From Auricularia sp. M13 (taxonomy: Eukaryota; Basidiomycota; Agaricomycetes; Auriculariales; Auriculariaceae): DNA of 64,000 nucleotides. Positions 32,566 through 44,314 of this stretch are shown in pieces (within the stretch, counting starts at the first letter, position 1; each line of letters starts with the position of its first letter). Under the pieces are notes generated by a model. It had not been told where the DNA came from. It searched no databases and saw nothing but the letters and a program-made list of their open reading frames with translations. The stretch is taken from positions 2,852,001 to 2,916,000 of the forward strand of contig CM073198.1 of the NCBI GenBank assembly GCA_037042915.1, in the 5' to 3' direction. The position numbers were made by a program, and so were the translations under genes.

Positions 32566-34412
32566 CTATCGAGACGCAGGACGCACCTCAAATATCCGAC
32601 GTCTATCCTGTAGCCGTATGCGCCTGCAACCCGTGACATTGACGCTGGCGAGTTTCTCGCACTTGGACAGGATTTGAAAAATGCCTTCCGCTATCATTGT
32701 TAGCACATGTTGCAAGAAACGGGAGATCTGTGAGACATACAAGAAATGAGGGTGCTTTCCAAGTCCAGCACGCGCAGCTCGCGACAGGCTGAGATAAACG
32801 GCGCAGCGTCATCGTCGACCTTGGTATCCGACAGCACAAGGTGCTCAAGAGCAGGTACTACGTCCTCGTCGTCAGGCTCAGGCACAAGAGTGACCAGATC
32901 AGTCGCTTTCAGATCGCGAACGGTGCCCAGATCCAGGAACTGTAATCCCTAAGCTATGAGTACGGTATCCAAAGTCAAATAACGGCCCGACCTTGCACTT
33001 CCTGCCAACTCGCCTGATGAAATCCGCCATAGCAGAGGTCTCGCGCGGCGGGCGCTCCGGGATAGTGACAGAGGGACTAATGGTAAGCCTCTCGAGCTTT
33101 TCGCACTTGACCAGCTCGTCTGTCACAGCTCGTAGGACGGCGGGACCAAGTGCACCGGCACTAACGAGGAAAGAACCTGCTGATGCGCCGCCCAGATGAG
33201 CTATATTCAGCGTCCTCATCGACGAGGCAAAGTGCGGCAACGTCTCGAGCAACTCTGAGTGTGTCGTGGGCGTGTTGTATATCGAGAGCTTCTCGAGGTG
33301 CGGAACGGTCGCACCGCACAGCGCGAGGTTGAAGTGCACGTTCGAATGCGACAAGTCGAGGCGTCTCAGATTGGGAAAGTAACCCAGAAAGGAACGGTAC
33401 ATCGTGTCTGGCGTGATTTGCATTGCGCGCAGCTTGAGGTTCGATATCGACTGGCAATTGCGGGATCCACGCCCTCACTAGCTTCTCTTGCGGCTTTGAC
33501 GAGCGCAAGAACGGGCTTGAGCGAAGTCTTGCTGAGGTGCGGAATACTTGCAAGCTTGACGGTTTCAAGTTTAATGCATGAAGTGACGAGGAGGACGATG
33601 CTATCCGTGGTGGCCTGCGTAGAGCTGAGGTTGACGTAGACGAGATTCGGACAGTGCTTGGACGCACTGGCCACGGCGAGTGGCCCCACGGCTTTGCAGT
33701 CCCTAGGACTATCAGGCGTCCATGCATACTGGCAAAGCCGCCGCAAGCATACCTGAGCACAAGCCGTTCGAGAGCAGGCAGCTTTGCCAGGAGTTTAGAA
33801 GCTGCCTCGTCGGATAGAATCTTCGCTGAGAATCCGATGAGCTCCAGGCCACGCAGGGTGCTCGCAGATGCCACCCTCGGGATCGAAGCTATGGTTGCGG
33901 CACCGACGCCAGGCAAGTCACTGTTAAGAACGATAGGGTCGCCTCTCAGAAAATACTATGATGCAGCATGCATTCAGACAATGGCACCCAGTTTCAAGCA
34001 TAAATACACAGACTGTTGTGATCAACGTGTGACTGAGTAATGTCGGTTTCTGTGCCCTCAGTTGGGCGAATAGGCGCGAGACGAGCTGAGCTGGAAGACT
34101 GAGCAGCAGCGCCTTCGTTTCATCCTGCTGGGCGCTGCCCTTGAATAATGCCGCTATGTTGTTGGCCGCCACGCGAATTGCAAGGCTTGAAAGACTTTGA
34201 CATACGCCTGGTGTAGGCACCGTGCGCGTAGAGTAGCTGACTACACTGTTCGCATCGCCGAATGTCAAGTCCTCATCCTCATCCGCTCCAAATCCTCGCC
34301 GCGCCCGAGCGGTTGCTTCTCGCCCAGAGTCAGAATCGGAATCCGACGATACACGTCGCCTCTTCCTGGAAGGAGCATTGCGCGCTGTCGCCGACTTGCG
34401 TTTGGGTGGCAT
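32566..34412 (-). CDS. Leucine-rich repeat (RNI-like) protein
   Basis: ATG at 34412. The first 60 residues are basic then acidic (MPPKRKSATARNAPSRKRRR and SDSDSDSG), a probable nuclear-localisation signal. A helical block QSLSSLAIRVAANNIAALFK follows. The LRR part then runs STLRGLELIGFSAKILSDEA, LPALERLVLR, CPNLVYVNLSSTQATTDSIV, LETVKLASIPHLSKTSLKPV, FPNLRRLDLSHSNVHFNLAL, HLEKLSIYNTPTTHSELLE, ALEHLVLSDTKVDDDA and CRELRVLDLESTLIS. A last exon CEKLASVNVTGCRRIRLQD ends at 32566. At least five introns. The cysteine-containing LRR style resembles F-box and Rad7-like LRR proteins, but no F-box is visible, so substrate-receptor function is only a possibility. It converges on the GH74 gene with 120 bp between stops. 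Confidence 0.8.
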
Positions 34413-34532
34413 GCTTTGACTAGATGACGAAACCAGCTCAAGTAGCGGAACGAGCCGAGTATATGCGACAAGCTAGTACATTTCATTCGGATTCTTTTTC
34501 ATGCCTATTCTACAGTGGTGCTATTGGGGACT

Positions 34533-35630
34533 CTACGAAGCGGGGAACTGGCCAAGATTGAGATGCAGCACCTGAGCAGACATCGTTCCGCTCATCATGT
34601 TGCTCGCAAGGAACACATAGGCAGGGCCCAACTCCGCCGGTTGCGCCATGCGTCCTCGAAGCGGTGGTTTGCCGAGCTCCCAGCCTTCCATCTCCTCCTC
34701 GGACCTGCTTGCGGGCTGCAGCGGAGTGTATACGGGCCCGGGAGCGACACCGTTGACTCTGATGCCCTTCGGAGCCAGGTGCGCTGCCAAAGCACGCGTG
34801 AAGGAGACGATTGCGCCTTTAGTCGACGAATAATCGATCATGGCAGGTGAACCACGATAGGCGACAACGCTCGCGGTGTTGATGATCGACCCTCCGCGGG
34901 GAATGTGGGGGATGGCGTGCTTCGTGAGAGCAAACATGCCAAGGATGTTAGACTCGAAGGTCGACTTGACCTGGCCCATGTCGATCTTGGAGAAATCGGT
35001 TTCCTTCATCTGCTTTGACGCGTTGTTAACGAGGACGTTGATGCGGCCGTACTCCTTGACGTGCGCGTCCACGACCTTTTTGCACGATTCTTCGGCTTGG
35101 AGGTCGCACGGAATGAGCAAGCACTTCTTGGACCCATGGGGGTTCTTGGCGATGGCATCTTTGACCCACTCTGCGCTGTAAATGTATTAATACAGGGAGG
35201 CAGACCACGATGCGGTACAACTGACTCTTTCTGCTCTTCGGGCAGGTAGGCAATGGAGACGTTCGCGCCTTCTCGTGCCATCATGAGGGCTGCGCTCCTG
35301 CCAATGCCACTGTCGCCTCCAGCTGTGTGACACCGGTCAGGAAAGATGCGTCATGGGGTGGAAGGTGCACGTACTGATCAGCACACTGGTGCCGTCCAGC
35401 TTGCCACTGCCCTGGTATTCCTGCAGATACGGCTGGCCGTTGTTGTCCCACATTTCGATCTCGAGATGGTAGGCGAGTGGGTCCATCTTGTCGTCTCTGC
35501 CTGGGAGGTCCTGAGACTGCGCTTCAGGCTTGTAGTTCTTGTATGCGGTCACAATGCCGTCCTGCAATGGTTGAGCAAGTTGGCGCGCAACGCAAGCTGG
35601 TATGGACGAACTTTTTCCGTAGATAGTCAT
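34533..35630 (-). CDS. Short-chain dehydrogenase/reductase (YhdG/glucose-dehydrogenase-like SDR)
   Basis: ATG at 35630. An N-terminal extension contains ARQLAQPLQDGIVTAYKNYK and a LDGTSVLI strand, and the Rossmann dinucleotide motif TGGDSGIGRSAALMMAREGA lies across an intron. Then follow VSIAYLPEEQKES, CDLQAEESCKKVVDAHVKEY, the NNAS motif in INVLVNNASKQMKETDFSKI, the active-site Ser in INTASVVAYRGSPAM and the YSSTKGAIVSFTRALAAHLA block, which holds the YxxxK catalytic pair. IRVNGVAPGPVYTPLQPAS is the substrate loop, and the end LASNMMSGTMSAQVLHLNLG stops at 34533. It is probably a NADP(H) oxidoreductase. The long N-terminal extension with PAAxxxxAQPLQDG is typical of a sub-family of fungal and bacterial SDRs. 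Substrate unknown. Confidence 0.92.
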
Positions 35631-35928
35631 GGCGCGAATAAGCGTTGGATGAAACAGTCTGTGGGGATGAGGGCGACAGAGGCTGAGAGGCTGGGCTCTT
35701 ATAGCTGTCTGAATGAGTGAGAGGCGGAGCATGAGCAGGGTGATGACGTCGCAGTGGCACCCTGCGGTCAATTGACGTTCAGCGACATTCTTTCCTAAGG
35801 CTGATTTTCCAAGCGTAGAGTTCGGTCTGTCGCGGGCGCAAGAGCATTACAATATGCAATCGTGAGGCCAGGCGCGAGTGCAAGTTGCAGATCAAGAGAC
35901 GCGGAGCAAACATGTACAAACGGCTGTA

Positions 35929-38900
35929 ATGCTCTCCAGACCGCGTGGGCCGTCGAGGGCGTCACGTTTCAAAGGCCTGTCCATAGACTCCAATGTCGCG
36001 GCCTCGCACGATATCTCCAGTCCATACACGGGACCGCCGTTCTCGCCCTCGTCAGGACGCACGCCCAAAGTCGAAGAAGACCTGAGTCGTGTCGAGCCCG
36101 ACGACCTGTTCATACGTTTCTCCGTGGCTGAAGTCAAGAACATACAGGCCAAATTCAGGTATGCCGTGCCTATTGCGCGCGAACGTCTGGTGACAATAGC
36201 TGGAGACGCGAGGCCGATGCGAAGCAGGAAGAGCTGCGGCTCATGGTCGGGTACGCATACCACTCCGCGTCTTTACATGAGCTTACCCTGCGTAGGGAGA
36301 GATACAGGGATTTGCTTCAGGCGTCCACCAGTATAATGACCATTTCTAGCGCGTCCAATCGCGTGGTCGCGTTGTTGCACGACATGAAAGTAGCCTGCAC
36401 ATCCGATCAGAGCACGCTGCCTCAGCCAATTCCAAAGCCAAAGCTTCAACCGCAAGAAGGTTCGCTGCTCTGCACTTGTACCAACGCAATGCTAAGTTGT
36501 GTGCTGCAGATGCCCAGCTCAATGTCCTGCAATCGCTTTCAGCACATATGAAACTGCTTCTTGACGCACCCGAACATCTATGGCTCTTCTTGGAACAGCG
36601 CAAGTTCCTCCATGCCGCTTGGTTATTCTTGCTTTCTCGCGTTGTTTACCGTGTCCTGGTTAACGCCGATGGTGACGGCGAGGAGAGCGTGTGGCAGAGC
36701 CAAGGAATTGATGTTCTCGTCAGTCGCCTTTCCACCGCAGACGTCTTCAAACTGAAGGTCGGCGTCCGCAGGAACAATTCCCGTTAGTGCAAAGGCAATG
36801 GGAATCCATATCCCACTTTCGCGCAAATATCTCTCATAAAGCAACGCATTCTCTCCGCGAACACGGGATGTCTGCAGCCGTGCGTACATGCTCTTCATCA
36901 ATTGACTGGGGCTAATACAGTGTCCATATGCAGGACACCTGCTCGACGCTCGTCACGCTCCATCTCCTTGAATCTCTTCCACTCAACGATACCCTGTCCC
37001 ACCTCCTCGCACAACGCAGTAGGACACTCAACGCGCTCCTGGCACGTGACTCTGTTCTGGGCTACGACCTGCAACAGCAAGAACCCAAGAAAGACGTTGT
37101 TACAGATGTCAGCGACGTACTCAGCTCCGTGCTCGATGTATTGAGCAGCACGGTTGGCGTCGCCCGGGCCATCTTCAGCAGTTCGACCTCCTCACCGTCG
37201 CTCATCGAGCGACGGCTGCGCGACATACAGACTTCCGGATCGCCCACTAAGCCTGAAGCCGACAGCGACCTTGAGCAAAGCCTCACCACTCCCAACATTC
37301 TCGCTAGTCTGCCCTCCTCGACGCATCTGCTCACGCTACCCCCGTCTATTCAATCCTACCGCCCATATATCGACCTCGATCCGTCGGCACACGCACAGAT
37401 ACCCGACCTTGAGGTGAAGGTCCATGAATGGTTCGTCCGCGGCGTCGAGGGCGTCGAGAAACGCATTGGCAGCTGGTTTGCCATGCTTTCCTCCATTACG
37501 GAAATTTGGTCCGTTCGCTCGCGCGTGCTACAGCGTGCGGGCACGCTTGAGGACTCTGATCGCGCCAGACTCGGCGCGCTGCTCGACGACGCGTGCAAGA
37601 AGCGCGCGGCGGAAGTCTGGGACGTCAAATTCGGCGAGATGGAAGCGAAGTTGAAGACAGGGCTGCAAGAGGTGCTGGATGCCTTACAAAAGGGCGGCGC
37701 GGCCGTGCAGCAGGGTAAGGGCGTTCTATACCCCCAAGTTAGCAAAACTCATTCCTGTCCGTCAGATACGGTGCCGGCTGTGCACGTCTTCTCGTCGCAC
37801 CCGCCGCCCTCGCTTTCGCTGGTCGGAGCAAATCCCGCACTCGCGGTTAGCTCCTTCCAGTCGTACAAGGCCACGCTGCAGCAAAAACTCACTGGTCGCT
37901 CCCCTCTACTGCATGGACTTTTACAGGATATGGAGTGGCTTGCGGCGAGGGAAAAGAAGGACCTCGCCGTGTTGATGTCGAAGCAAGATACTGAGTATGT
38001 GCTTTCATGCTCTCCCTTGAGTTACGCTGATCACCTATTTAGTCCCCTTGCGGTAGAAATGCACGCGCTTTACGATCCCGTCGTCTATGCCGCATGCCAG
38101 CGGTCTCTCGACCTCCTTTCTTCAGCAATGCGCGATGAAGAGTCTCGGGATGCGAGCAGTATGTAAAGGCTGCCTGCAACTACCACAAGCTTGCTCACTG
38201 GACGTGGTAGCACTCAACGGCGTGCTCTTCATTGGCCGTCTTTGTCATGAGATGACAAGATCCTCAACTTTTGTCACAGACCTGCATTTATCACCGGCTT
38301 CGAAGTCTGGTATGTTCATCCGTCATCACAAAATTCAGGAGTTTACCTATATTTCCAGAGTTCAGCGCGCAGTTGGCAAGCGTCCACTCTCGTTCTTTAG
38401 CCATTTGGCAACGCTCAGCGGTTCGTGCGGCAATTGCGTTGTACGATGTTCCTGTAGCCAAGTCCGCCAAAGCGCACGATTTCCCGCTTCCCTCTCAGCC
38501 CTCTGGTGGAATTATTGAAGGGCTGTCATCCTTGGTGTCGTCGAGTCAGCGGCTTGGCCTTGGACGCAGGGACTTGGAAGGCTTGCGACCAGTGCAGTCT
38601 GCACTGGACGAATTCGTCGATAAGATTGCGGAGCGAGTTGCGTCGTCGCCCCTGACTCGACACTGGTCTCCGCAACTGGCTCAGGTCCTCTGGGACCTCG
38701 AGTTCGTCCTTCGCATTCGTGATGTTGGTACGAACCACGATGCCGGTCATCAACAAAACGGGGCTACGGATGCAGCTCATAAATTGCATAATGAGGTTTG
38801 CTTCGACCAGGCTTACTATGTCTTCCATTGTCTAACCATTCTTGCAGCTGCATGCAATCATGCCGAAATCCATTCGCGCTCAATGGCACTCGCACGTGGA

Positions 38901-39502
38901 AGCCACTGTCCCACAACAATTGGGCCGAACACAAATACTATTGGCTCCCTTGCTGAGCCTGAGCGCATGGGATCGGCTCACATCTTCAGCGACCACACGT
39001 ACTCCGTTACTGCGGCTCGGGGCGCCGCAGGCTACCCAGGACGCGCGTCTGGAGACAGGACCATCGCATGTACCCAGGTTTGTTCTTCTTGCATCATAGA
39101 CTTCTACCCTGTTTTGGAACTGGAGCTGCGTTGTCTTGCCGGTCACTGTTCGGCCAATTCGATGCGGCGATGCACAACTCCCTAAAAACTGGAACAGTGC
39201 CAAAGGACGCCATGCCCCGACACATGTGTCACTGTGCGTCTTGCTGTTGGGGTGGAGCTACCCTCCGCGTCCCTCCGTCTGTGCGCTTTGCTGTCCGGGC
39301 CGCGTCGCTTTTGGATGAGAGCGAATACGTCTTCGTGCTCCCAGCGTCTCCTCGACCCTGTTGCCAATTCTGCAAAACCAATACGCAGGCTGTTGGCTGC
39401 TCTCGGAATGCCCCGCATGTTTGCTGCTCCCCACAGTTTGCGACTCGCGCGGGTTCAATCGAAATCCCGCAGTTCTTGCCTCTTCCATTGAGCCTTCAGT
39501 GA
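35929..39502 (+). CDS. COG1: Conserved oligomeric Golgi complex subunit 1 (COG1)
   Basis: Subunit of the COG tethering complex, which acts in retrograde traffic within the Golgi. ATG at 35929 (MLSRPRGPSRASRFKGLSID). The Vps51/COG1 signature is DDLFIRFSVAEVKNIQAKFR, then across an intron RREADAKQEELRLMVG and ERYRDLLQASTSIMTISSAS. The middle has LCAADAQLNVLQSLSAHMKL, LFLEQRKFLHAAWLFLLSRV, TLVTLHLLESLPLNDTLSHL and a long single exon with IGSWFAMLSSITEIWSVRSR. The C-terminal half has LQDMEWLAAREKKDLAVLMS, DVPVAKSAKAHDFPLPSQPS and RRDLEGLRPVQSALDEFVDK. The last exons (about 38800-39502) are less clear; the stop at 39502 after FLPLPLSLQ is my best reading. Of about 900 residues, most is helical. 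Divergent from the SDR gene with 298 bp between ATGs. Confidence 0.87.
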
Positions 39503-40598
39503 CCTAGCTTGCAACCCACCCCGCGGTGCCGCGATACTGCGAGGCATTTTTGCCTGATCCTGGAGGCTTACAATGCATCCTGATCCCCCCGGTGGCCACT
39601 GCGCCCTGAAGGTTCAAATCACACGTGCTCGACGCATGTCCATGAGCTCAGGATTAACGACGCTCCCGTCCAACTCGTTCAATCAGCCTATCACAGAAGA
39701 GCGCTGTGCTGTTGTGGCGCTCATCGAACTGTGGTAGCCCTCCCTGAATGGGTACTGCCCAAATCTGGACGACGCGCGTGTGATATCACAGCTGGCGCGG
39801 AGTCGCGCATTTCTGGGCCGACCTCCCCCTTTGCGCTGTGGCGTTGTTGTGTCCGTCGAGTTTCGTATCGGTTTGTCGTGCATGCATGAGAAAGGACTAA
39901 GGCGCTCGTTATGATCACCGGACGCGATTGGGCAACATCTTGAACCAGGGATGGTACTTTCCCGCTTTAGTTCCCCCTGAGCGCTGTGCGAAGATGCATC
40001 GGTGTCTAACATTACAACTCGAACCTGATAGCTGCTGCGGGAGTCCGCTGTGGCAAGGGTTCCCTTATAGACCCCAACAACTGTTCTGCTTCCTGGCCGC
40101 ACAGGACCGATTTTGGGGCTGGCCAGTGACCCAGAACGTCAATGTCGCGATACCAGCGTGCTGTTCTTCTCTCTTCAACGGCATTCCGACCACTTGGCGG
40201 GCGTCAAGTGAGTTACTTACTCATTTCCGGACGCTGCACTGGTCGATGTGCTAGAGAACATGTGGTTTCATTGGTCTTATTGAAACGACCACACTGAGTA
40301 CTCTATATTGGTTTGGGATGTGAAAGGAAACCCCAGTCGTTGATGTGCGAACGAACCAATTTCATCAGCAGTGCAAACGACCTCTCCTATGTCAGGCCCG
40401 CGTAGTTCATTTACACGAATATAACGTTTCAAGCGAACTCAAGCCCCCATAATTTGTGGCGATAGCACGTTATCCCCACACCCCGAAGACGCGGATTTAT
40501 CCAGTAGCGAGCTCGGTCACTTGTCAACTCGGAGTCATTTGCTTCTTGTTCCGTTCCCAAACAATGACTCCCAGCTGACTCCTATTACCCCTCCTTGA
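39503..40598. other. Long intergenic stretch without a recognisable gene
   Basis: About 1.1 kb. ORFs on both strands (for example 39928-40254 plus and 39683-40102 minus) show no family signal, no repeat structure and no splice-joined extension that I could support. A B-box-like GGTTCAAATC at 39611 has no tRNA fold around it. This may be the long 5' region of the exonuclease gene or hold an unrecognised gene. Confidence 0.4.
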
Positions 40599-40682
40599 AT
40601 GCTTTTGGGATCAGGCATCATACGCTTTACTCAAGCTCCATTATTCTGTTCTCGTCTTCGCCGAAGTTTCTCGCATTCCGCA

Positions 40683-41461
40683 ATGACCGAGCCCAACCTG
40701 CGGTACCTCTGCGTCCTCGATTTCGAAGCTACCTGCGACACGACTGTGGCTCCCTCCAACTGGGACTTAGAGAAGCAGGAAATCATCGAGTTCCCGGTAC
40801 TGGTCTACAATATCGACAGTAGGAAGGTCGAACAAACATTCCATGAATATGTGAAGCCGCAACTGCAGCCCAAACTCACGAAATTCTGCCATGACCTTAC
40901 CGGTATCGAGCAAGTCAGTAACCCAATTCAAAATCATCTGGCCAAAAGTAACATATTCCCGCAGAGTACAGTCGATAAAGCAGACCCTTTCGAGGCGGTT
41001 TGGAAACGATTTCTTGCTTTCCGGCGTGACAACCTCCCAGAAGATATCGACTCCTTTGCCTTCCTGACATGCGGTAACTGGGACTTGAAGACTATGCTGC
41101 CGCTTCAGCTGGCGCACGCGAGACAGGCTGCCAAGGGCATGCCAGCATCGCAGCTCGACTCAGACCTATTCACGATGCCGCCTTTCATGGACCATTGGTT
41201 CAATATCAAGGCACACTACAAGGCTCTATACAAGCGACAAGGCGGAGGGATGGCATCCATGCTCACTGGGCTGGGAATAACGTTGGAAGGAAGGCACCAC
41301 TCAGGTATGAGGCCTGAGGTTCCTGTCATGTCAATGTTGCAGCTCTCATCCGAGAGGCAGGCATTGACGATTGTAAGAACATTGCCCGGATTGTCACCCG
41401 GATGCTCGAGGACGGATGGCAGCCGCGGCACCCACGAGAGCGCTACGGCGCAGCACGATGA
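40683..41461 (+). CDS. ERI1-family 3'-5' exoribonuclease (DEDDh)
   Basis: Three exons; stop at 41461. The nuclease core shows ExoI (RYLCVLDFEATCD, the first Asp and Glu), FHEYVKPQLQPKLTKFCHDL and TGIEQ, then across an intron STVDKADPFEAVWKRFLAFR. ExoII is FLTCGNWDLKTMLPLQLAHA with the Asp after NW. SMLTGLGITLEGRHHSG follows, and ExoIII in the last exon is IDDCKNIARIVTRMLEDGW with the His-x(4)-Asp pattern HHSGID. All five DEDDh residues are present. ERI1/ERI3-type enzymes trim 3' ends of histone mRNA, 5.8S rRNA or small RNAs; the target here cannot be told. A second in-frame ATG at 40599 would add a basic 28-residue leader that might direct a mitochondrial isoform. No SAP domain is seen. Confidence 0.9.
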
Positions 41462-41504
41462 AGTGACAACAAAGCAGTGTATTCCAAGTAGAAAAATTCA
41501 CCAC

Positions 41505-42536
41505 TCAGTGCCGCTCGGACTCGGGACGTACGCCGAGCTTGTGTCGCCGACGATTCCACCAGTTGGGCTCCCAAAGATCGCCTCGAGAGATGGCGACCGT
41601 ACTGCTCTTTGGATGAGCTGGGTCCATCTTGGGAAGACGCTCGCCAGATAGTTGATAACGCTGGTTGTCCTCGCGCTTCAGCTTGTCCAAGTCGGTCCTT
41701 TTCAGACCTTCTGTTACAACACGCTGCAAGCCCGCGTGGGCCTCCGGGGTCGCCATGAGGCGCTCCTGAAGAACGATGAGCGGCCAGTTCACGCAGGGAA
41801 ACAATTTAGACACACCGCGTAGTCGCGCGCACGCATGCCGAACTCGGCCACTTCCTCTTTACTGCGGTAACGCAGGGCCTTCATGACATTTAAGCGCGTG
41901 TAATCCCTCAATGGACTTTTCTCCGCCAACGGCGTTGAGGGCGAGATGTCCTTGGAAATCAGTTGTGCAATGGCCGCAGCGTCCTGGATGTCGATGTGCG
42001 TATTCTGACCGCGAAGACTTCGGCCATAAAGCTCCCAGCCCACTGCCCGTGCCGTTATGTCGTATTTAAGGTCGCTGGGATTGTCGACCAGCTCGAGAAT
42101 CGCGTGCGGCGCGTTGTCGCCGCGACGGTTGCCGAACTTGTGTATACGCGTATAACCTCCTGGTCTATCGGCGTAGCGGAGGGCAAAGACGTTGAAAAGC
42201 TTTGGCACCATTGCGGGCTTAAGCAAGAATGCTCCTGCGCGCTGCATGTGCGCAACGCTGCCCTTCTTGCCCAGCGTAATGATCTATGCAAGCTCATTAG
42301 CCAGAGCACTGCGCGCCAACCTCATGCGCACGGACAAACCTTTTCAGCAAGACGGGCTGCCTCCTTTGCTTTTGGGATAGTGGTCTTTATCCGCTCATGT
42401 TCGAAGAGTGAAGTTACTAAATTTCTGCACGGGTCTCAGAGACGGGGACCAACGCATATGCACACACGCACCTCAATAGTAACATACGGTGGGACGAAGA
42501 GCGCGAGAGCTTGCGGAAGTGGCTGCCATGCTTCAT
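41505..42536 (-). CDS. Mitochondrial large-subunit ribosomal protein bL17m
   Basis: ATG at 42536. [20 protein letters not shown] is the universal bL17 start. Across an intron [20 protein letters not shown] follows, then [47 protein letters not shown] and [17 protein letters not shown], which complete the bacterial-type L17 domain. A fungal mitochondrial C-terminal extension begins [20 protein letters not shown] and ends [20 protein letters not shown] with the stop at 41505. It lacks a long cleavable presequence, as is common for yeast MRPL8-type proteins. Three or four introns. It is divergent from a possible small plus-strand ORF whose ATG lies only 19 bp away. Confidence 0.93.
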
Positions 42537-42555
42537 TGCGACGCGACTGCACGCG

Positions 42556-42845
42556 ATGCAACGAGAGCAGCGGAGAGGTTAAATAAATTCCGCCACGCGT
42601 TTGGATCCGTTTCCTTTCCCATTGAAGCCGGACCAGAAGCGTGGACATCGAAGATTCAGATAAGGTACTTCGAGAGCTCCAGTCGAGCACAGTGTAAGAA
42701 ACAACGGAGGTCTATTCGCGGGAGATTGGACAGCATGTACAAAGCAAAAGCATATTCGCAACAACATGATGATTTAGTAGCCGAATTCGAACCTGGGCAA
42801 CCCCTTGAACCTGCCAGCGAGGTTGACGACGAAGAGGTCTCCTGA
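42556..42845 (+). CDS. Possible small protein (79 residues), unknown
   Basis: A two-exon model fits without a frame break: ATG at 42556, exon 1 to 42577, a 50 nt GT-AG intron 42578-42627, exon 2 to the stop at 42845. It begins MQREQRR, then has a basic stretch KKQRRSIRGRLDSMYKAKAY and an acidic end PLEPASEVDDEEVS. The frame also reads open through the intron. No family recognised. It would be divergent from bL17m with almost no promoter space, so it could be chance. Confidence 0.3.
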
Positions 42846-42864
42846 GTATGGGAATTGCGCTGTA

Positions 42865-44116
42865 TCACAGAGAGTCAGTTACGGGACTAGACCATAGTCT
42901 GCTGAAGGCATTACCTTGCTTATGGGCCGGTCCGTTATTGGCGCCGCAGTGTGCAGTGGTGACGTACAGCTGATCCAGATTGGGTCCTGCAAACGCGTAA
43001 ATTGACGGTCAAACATTCCTGAGCACCACACATACCCCCAAAGCAGCACGAAGTCACAGTGTACACCTTGGGGAAGATGACTTCGAAGTCAATAGCACCG
43101 TTCCGTTTATGCCGAGTGATCCTGGAGTTGCCCCACCTGCGATTGCGGAAAGAGGTTCGCGAACGAAGAGTCACGTTCTAAACGTAGCCACAAACCTGGC
43201 ACTCCAAATGCACCCTTCGGTGTCGATACACAAACCATCGCAGTACGTATTGGATGGATAGCCAAGAGCGCAAGCGTCAATGAAGGTCCGACGGTTGGAC
43301 ACCCCGCCGGTGTTGATGTCGTAGTCGTACGCGTAAATGTGATTGACCAGCGAGTTGGTGAAGAACCTTGACGAAGGGTCAATGACCGACTTCACGGTCA
43401 CACGACCCAGCTCACAGAGTCTTGTCATCTGCACTCCAGCCCAGGCCATTGCCATCCTGAATGCAGATTAGCCGCCGGAGACCTGAATATCTCCAAAATT
43501 CTCACAGTGAAGCCCGTGTCCAGCACGGTGCAGTTGCCCGTCCTTGGGTCATAGGAATAGAGCTTGCCAGGGACCTTGCCGTCGGCGGACTGAACAGTAC
43601 CAACAACAAACCGGCCACGTCTGTCGCAGGCTCCATCGTTGAAGCGTGTATATGGCGCCTCGCTCGGGGGAAGCGGTTTCTTTAGATACGACAGTGTGCC
43701 GGCGTTGATAATTGCAATTCCCTGAGCAGTAGCGCATGCGAGCTGGGAATGGTTAGCCACAGCGCTTGCACCGAACCTAGCACTAACTCCAGTGCCTCCT
43801 CTGCGCAGAGCGAGACAAGTGACCGGTTCGTTGAACTGGTCGACGGTAAGGCGAGCCGTGATCGTGTTATAGTGCAGGACCTAGACCGCGTTCAGCGAAT
43901 CCGTGCATGGGCCAAGAACGTGGAAAGGAGCGGGCCTGGCGCTTGAGAATGTCCACGAAATGGAGAGTCGACGTGTAGGCGTCCCAGAGAGGACCTATTG
44001 AGAGACGGCCGGAATGAGCAGCGAGCAAAACACGCTCCAAGACGCGACATTCCTTCCCCGAGGGTGCACGCGGTGCGCAGGATGGGGTCAGAGACGGTAA
44101 GAGATGGAATGGACAT
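42865..44116 (-). CDS. SMP-30/gluconolactonase family lactonase
   Basis: Six-bladed propeller enzyme family with a single metal site. ATG at 44116 (MSIPSLTVSDPILRTACTLG). The first metal ligand Glu is in the TLGEGP motif, which an intron interrupts. LWDAYTSTLHFVDILKRQ follows, then FNEPVTCLAL, NDGACDRRGRFVVGTVQSAD, YSYDPRTGNCTVLDTGFT and the second metal block NGLGWSADDKTL. Next come FFTNSLVNHIYAYDYDINTG, the third ligand region CDGLCIDTEGCIWSAR, and then VIFPKVYTVTSCCFGGPNLD, QLYVTTAHCGANNGP, ending SPVTDSL at 42865. Introns of about 45-50 nt join all blocks in frame. No signal peptide. The reaction is probably hydrolysis of a sugar lactone; the exact substrate is unknown. Confidence 0.9.
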
Positions 44117-44314
44117 GGGAGGATGGGGAAAGTTTGGGTGGTCGCGATGCTCATTTATGTCTTGGGGCTAAGGCACCCAGATGCGTTACGACGATCGGCG
44201 AAAGTTGTCAGGGATTGTGCTTGCAAGCGTAACGGAGCAGATATCGAATTTCTTTATTTTGAGCGGGCGTTATGTAAAACAAGCGCAATCTCACGAGGGA
44301 GAAGATGGCGCGCG

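Noticed and set aside
39595-39640. tRNA-like B-box (GGTTCAAATC)
   Set aside because: No T-arm, anticodon arm or acceptor stem pairing could be formed around it.
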